In this document: positions 60,992 through 64,000 of the stretch, in pieces
How the letters are laid out: every line of letters begins with the position of its first letter
How positions within the stretch are numbered: position 1 is the stretch's first letter
Source: Variovorax paradoxus_P
GTDB taxonomy: Bacteria > Pseudomonadota > Gammaproteobacteria > Burkholderiales > Burkholderiaceae_C
DNA length: 64,000 nt
Assembly (NCBI RefSeq): GCF_050627025.1
Contig: NZ_CP192472.1
Strand: one strand, 5' to 3'
The notes under the pieces: generated by a model
The model's database searches: none
Told to the model about the DNA's origin: nothing
Seen by the model: the letters and a program-made list of their open reading frames with translations, nothing else
Program-made: the position numbers and the translations under genes

Positions 60992-61155
60992 CGAGGATCT
61001 TTCATGGGGGGGTCAATTTCGTTATCGAGAAAAAGGTCCAGCACGTTCACCAACGCAATCAGGCAGATGAAACCCGCCACTGCGGCTACCACCCAGAACA
61101 GGATTTCATCCCCCCAAGTACCGGTGAGTGAATCGAACAACGCAGAGATATCCAT
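60988..61155 (-). CDS. 55-residue membrane protein coupled to catalase
   Basis: This short gene encodes 55 residues: MDISALFDSL at the start, one strongly hydrophobic segment (about 18-43; LFWVVAAVAGFICLIALVNV) and an acidic C-terminal tail (FLDNEIDPPMKDPR). GGAG lies 6 nt before the ATG, and the stop overlaps the katE start as ATGA. Both support real translation. I recognise no family. It may sit in the inner membrane and be expressed with the catalase under peroxide or stationary-phase control. It could also be mainly a leader that couples katE translation. Confidence 0.7.
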   Translation of the reverse strand: MDISALFDSLTGTWGDEILFWVVAAVAGFICLIALVNVLDLFLDNEIDPPMKDPR

Positions 61156-61485
61156 GATTCGCTCCAGCAGATCAGATTGAACAAGACGTGATGCTTGCGC
61201 TGCAGCCGGTAAGGGCGATAAGAGCCGATTTGAAGGCGTTGCGAGCGATTCGAAAGGTTATGTTTGCCGCAGTCTGTTACCCGTAGTGACGCCTCGCCCC
61301 CGCATGTGGGAGAGGTGATGCGCACAAGGTAGGAAGGCGCCGACAGAACCGGGCTGGCACCTACGCGGCTTTGCGCCTCTGCCCGCGTGCCGCGGCACCG
61401 GGGCACCGATAGCATCAACAAAGCGGCACGAAGCCTGCTTGCGCACTTGCACAGAACACATACTTGGCCCACAGGGAAGAACGAC
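61156..61485. promoter_or_regulatory. Divergent intergenic region of katE operon and transglutaminase gene
   Basis: These 330 bp separate genes transcribed outward in both directions. No protein gene with a ribosome site and family resemblance was seen in it. It must hold both promoters. No OxyR-type or other operator could be assigned by eye. Confidence 0.4.
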
Positions 61486-62304
61486 ATGCAGATAGAGATC
61501 GGTTTCGACATTGAACTCGCCGTTACGGCACCCACGGCGCTGATCTACATGCTGCAAGTGCATCCGTCGCGCGCGGCCGACCTGCAGGACGGCGAGCACA
61601 TCACCATCAGCCCGCCGCTGCATACCGACTACTACATGGACGCCTTCGACAACCACTGCGCGCGGGTGCGGATTCCCGCGGGGGTTGAAAGCGTGCGGCT
61701 GCGCAACCATGCCGTGGTGTTCGACCCGGGCTGGACCGACCCGGTGGACTACAGCGCGGTGGAGCACGCGGCCGCCGACCTGCCGGTGTCGACGCTGCCC
61801 TTTCTGCTGCCGAGCCGCTATTGCGAAGTGGACAGCGAGCTGCTGCAGTTTGCGTGGAACAACTTCTCGCGCGTGACGCCGGGCTGGCACCGCGTGCAGG
61901 CCATCTGCGACTTCGTGCACGAGCACCTGCGCTTCGACTACCAGACCGCGCGTGCCACGCGCACGGCGCTCGAAGGCTTTCGCGAGCGCACGGGCGTTTG
62001 CAGGGACTTTGCGCACCTGGCCATCACGCTGTGCCGCTGCATGAACATTCCGGCGCGCTATGCCACCGGCTACCTGGGCGACATCGGCATTCCGCCCGTG
62101 CCGTACCCCATGGACTTCAGCGCCTGGTTCGAGGTGTACCTGGGCGACCGCTGGTACACCTTCGATGCGCGCCACAACGTGCCGCGCATCGGCCGCATCG
62201 TGATTGCGCGCGGACGCGATGCCGCCGACGTGCCGATCACCATGGTGTTCGGCGCCAACTCATTGCGGCGCTTCGAGGTGACGACCGCCGAAGTGCTGCA
62301 GTAG
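61486..62304 (+). CDS. Transglutaminase-like family protein
   Basis: This 272-residue cytoplasmic protein has an N-terminal beta domain (1 to about 110) and a transglutaminase-like core (about 130-235). The nucleophile Cys172 is present (RERTGVCRDFAHLAITLC), as are Asp227 and His230 (YTFDARHN). The expected catalytic His in the HAW motif is replaced by Ser212 (MDFSAWFEVYL). The protein may use another His or may have lost amidase activity. Related proteins often accompany alpha-E/ATP-grasp peptide genes; none is here. GGGAAG lies about 8 nt before the ATG. It converges with ligD across a hairpin. Confidence 0.8.
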   Translation: MQIEIGFDIELAVTAPTALIYMLQVHPSRAADLQDGEHITISPPLHTDYYMDAFDNHCARVRIPAGVESVRLRNHAVVFDPGWTDPVDYSAVEHAAADLPVSTLPFLLPSRYCEVDSELLQFAWNNFSRVTPGWHRVQAICDFVHEHLRFDYQTARATRTALEGFRERTGVCRDFAHLAITLCRCMNIPARYATGYLGDIGIPPVPYPMDFSAWFEVYLGDRWYTFDARHNVPRIGRIVIARGRDAADVPITMVFGANSLRRFEVTTAEVLQ

Positions 62305-62311
62305 CAGGACA

Positions 62312-62330
62312 GCCGGCAAGGAGCGCCGGC
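62312..62330. terminator. Bidirectional terminator candidate
   Basis: GCCGGC (62312-62317) pairs with GCCGGC (62325-62330) around a seven-base loop, in the 32-bp gap between two convergent genes. It could serve both, though neither side has a long T-run. Confidence 0.45.
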
Positions 62331-62336
62331 CCGGCT

Positions 62337-63251
62337 TCACTGCGGCATGTAGCCCAGCGTTTGCATGGCGGCGCGAAGGCCCGTGCGGCTGCTCTCCATC
62401 GCATCCCACGGCGTGTTGCCCACGGCCAGGCGCCCGGCGATGTTGGCCACCGTCCAGTGCGCGGCACTTCCAAGATCGGGCAGTTCTTCCCACGCGAGCG
62501 GCACCGACACGCCCATGCCCGGCCGCGCGCGCGCCGACCACGCACTGGCCGTGGTCGCCCCGAAGCCGTTGCGCAGATAGTCGGCAAAGATCTTGCCCAC
62601 GCGGTTGCGCGGCCCGCTCTTGGCCACGAAGCGGTCCGGAACAATGCGGGCAAGGTGTTCGACGATGGCCCGCGAAAAGCCCCGCACCTCGTCCCAGCCA
62701 AGCTCGCGCCTGAGCGGCACCACCACATGCAGCCCCTTGCCTCCGCTGGTCTTCAGGAACGAGGGCAGGCCGAGCTCGTCGAGCAGCACGTGCACCAGCA
62801 GCGCCGCCTCCTGGATCTGCTGCCAGTCGACTCCCTCGCCCGGGTCGAGGTCGAAGGTCATACGGTCGGGCTTGCCGATGGCACGCGAGGTGGCGTTCCA
62901 GGTGTGCAGTTCGATGGTGTTGTATTGCGCCGCGCCGACCAGCGCCTGGGCGGTGTCGATCTGCAGCAACGGGTCGTGCCCCGGGTCCAGCGCAGGGTCG
63001 AGCAGCTTGATGCCCGCAATGTCGCTGTGCTGTGCGTGCTTCTGGAAGAACAGCTCCCCGCCCACGCCCTCGGGCGCACGCACCAGCGCCACCGGGCGCC
63101 CCTTGAGGTGCGGCAGCATCAGCGGCGCCACGGTGGCGTAGTAGGTTGCAAGGTCGCCCTTGGTGACGCCGCTGGCGGCGTCGATCACGCGTTCCGCATG
63201 AGTGATGCGCGGTGCCTTCGTCTCCATTCGGTCGCTCTTTCGGCCGTTCAT
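62337..63251 (-). CDS. LigD-type polymerase (primase-fold) domain protein for end joining
   Basis: The 304-residue protein is a stand-alone LigD polymerase domain of the archaeo-eukaryotic primase fold. Metal ligands Asp134 and Asp136 are in MTFDLDPGEG, and the nucleotide-binding block is KTSGGKGLHVVVPL. The ligase and phosphoesterase domains of full LigD are absent. Its start overlaps the Ku stop by 4 bp (ATGA), so the two are co-translated. It would fill gaps or add nucleotides at Ku-held breaks; a ligase must be supplied from elsewhere. METKAPRITH, nine codons in, is an alternative start. Confidence 0.92.
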   Translation of the reverse strand: MNGRKSDRMETKAPRITHAERVIDAASGVTKGDLATYYATVAPLMLPHLKGRPVALVRAPEGVGGELFFQKHAQHSDIAGIKLLDPALDPGHDPLLQIDTAQALVGAAQYNTIELHTWNATSRAIGKPDRMTFDLDPGEGVDWQQIQEAALLVHVLLDELGLPSFLKTSGGKGLHVVVPLRRELGWDEVRGFSRAIVEHLARIVPDRFVAKSGPRNRVGKIFADYLRNGFGATTASAWSARARPGMGVSVPLAWEELPDLGSAAHWTVANIAGRLAVGNTPWDAMESSRTGLRAAMQTLGYMPQ

Positions 63252-64000
63252 GCGGCGCGGCGCCGGGCCGGGGCCGACTTGGCTGCGGTGCGCTTGCCCG
63301 CGGCACTGCCGCTGGTGCTCTTTGCGGTGGTCTTGGGGTGCGCCTTGGTTTTCGGCTTGGACTTGGCGTTGGCGGTGGTGCTCCTGCTGCTCTTGGCCGA
63401 CGCCTTGGCGGGCTCTTCTTCGTCGTCTTCGTCTTCGTCCGCCTCGGCGGTCTTGGTGGAGGCCTTGGCACCGCCGCCCTTGCGCAGGCTGCGCTGAAGC
63501 AACTCGGTCAGGTCGATGATCTTTGCGCCGCGGCCTTCCACTGTCTGCCCCTCTTCGGGCTCGGGCTGCGTTACCGTCTCGGTCTGGCCCGCGGCCACCT
63601 TGCGGTCGACCAGCCGCAGGATCTCGTCCTTGAACTCGTCCTTGTATTCGTCGGGGTCCCAGTCGGCGCTCATGTCCTCGACCAATTGCTCGGCCATCTT
63701 GATCTCGCGCTCGTTCAGGCCGGCCTTCTTCGCGTCTTCGGAGGGCAACGGAAGCTCGGTCCAGGGCCGGATGTCGGTGCCCCAGCGCAGCAGGTTCAGC
63801 ACCAGCCCGGGGCCCACGGGCACCAATGCGGCCAGGTGCTGCTTGGTCTGTATGACCACGCGCGCCACGCCGATGCGGCCGCTGCGCTGCAGGGTTTCGC
63901 GCAGCAGCGCATACACCTTGGCGCCGCGGTTGATGGGCGCCACGTAATACGGGCGCTCGAGGTAGAGAAACGGAATGCCGTTGGCGGGCACGAAGGTCTC
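63248..64000 (-). CDS. ku: Ku DNA-end-binding protein (5' end outside window)
   Basis: The frame stays open to the window edge, so the N-terminus is missing; 250 residues are visible. They hold the C-terminal part of the Ku core (GIPFLYLERPYYVAPINRGA, RVVIQTKQHLAALVPVGPGL) and the conserved arm (EREIKMAEQLVEDMSADWDP, YKDEFKDEIL). An acidic run (ADEDEDDEEEPA) and a Lys/Ala/Ser/Thr-rich tail follow. Ku rings thread broken DNA ends for non-homologous end joining. Lysine-rich tails help DNA binding and threading in other bacterial Ku proteins. The gene leads a unit with the LigD-type polymerase. Confidence 0.95.
   Translation of the reverse strand, partial: ETFVPANGIPFLYLERPYYVAPINRGAKVYALLRETLQRSGRIGVARVVIQTKQHLAALVPVGPGLVLNLLRWGTDIRPWTELPLPSEDAKKAGLNEREIKMAEQLVEDMSADWDPDEYKDEFKDEILRLVDRKVAAGQTETVTQPEPEEGQTVEGRGAKIIDLTELLQRSLRKGGGAKASTKTAEADEDEDDEEEPAKASAKSSRSTTANAKSKPKTKAHPKTTAKSTSGSAAGKRTAAKSAPARRRAA

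Noticed and set aside
61086..61535. Minus-strand frame of about 149 codons across the divergent promoter region
   Set aside because: It overlaps the transglutaminase start and the 55-codon gene in another frame, and its translation has no motif or ribosome site.

Overview
The window is G+C-rich, densely coding DNA with many 4-bp ATGA/GTGA overlaps between genes. It looks like the chromosome of a betaproteobacterium of the Comamonadaceae, most likely Variovorax. This assignment rests on gene content and dispersed palindromic repeats, not on an rRNA gene. No rRNA, tRNA, CRISPR array, transposase or phage gene was found.

Positions 1-37.6 kb hold one long minus-strand type VI secretion (T6SS) locus. 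The right part encodes core parts: tssK, tssL (with an OmpA-like domain), tssM, tagF (frameshifted here), a Ser/Thr kinase with a DUF4384 tail, an MltA lytic transglycosylase, a divergent Hcp, tagJ, tssE, tssF, tssG and clpV/tssH. Between mltA and hcp lies a three-gene set: a sigma-like protein, a single-pass membrane protein and an exported caspase-like protease. tssA, tssB, tssC and tssJ are not in the window. The left part (0-14.6 kb) holds two VgrG spike modules. One has a DUF2169-pentapeptide fusion, a pentapeptide protein, DUF3540 and a toxin-less DUF4150 tip. The other has DUF6484, a DUF2169 adaptor, a catalytically dead ketosynthase-like protein, a DUF4150-VRR-NUC nuclease effector and its DUF3396 immunity protein.

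A lower-G+C accessory island (37.7-42.3 kb) follows tssK. It encodes a large putative antibacterial effector, with an N-terminal PIN-type nuclease domain and a C-terminal domain resembling the XVIPCD signal of bacteria-killing type IV systems. With it are two paralogous small proteins that are probably immunity proteins, a dead 5' remnant of a second effector copy, and a zeta-toxin-like P-loop protein.

From 42.6 to 50.0 kb is a sensory cassette: two tandem PhnD-type periplasmic binding proteins (minus), then a hybrid histidine kinase, another periplasmic binding protein and a second hybrid kinase (plus). There is no transporter permease or ATPase, so the binding proteins may be ligand sensors for the kinases. 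A putative glycosyltransferase follows.

From 50.8 to 58.6 kb a minus-strand set encodes a TPR-CHAT protease-like protein, a TpsB outer-membrane transporter and a TpsA haemagglutinin-type exoprotein. The right end carries a large-subunit catalase (katE type) preceded by an overlapping 55-residue membrane protein, a transglutaminase-like protein, and a stand-alone LigD-type polymerase domain coupled to a Ku gene cut by the window edge.
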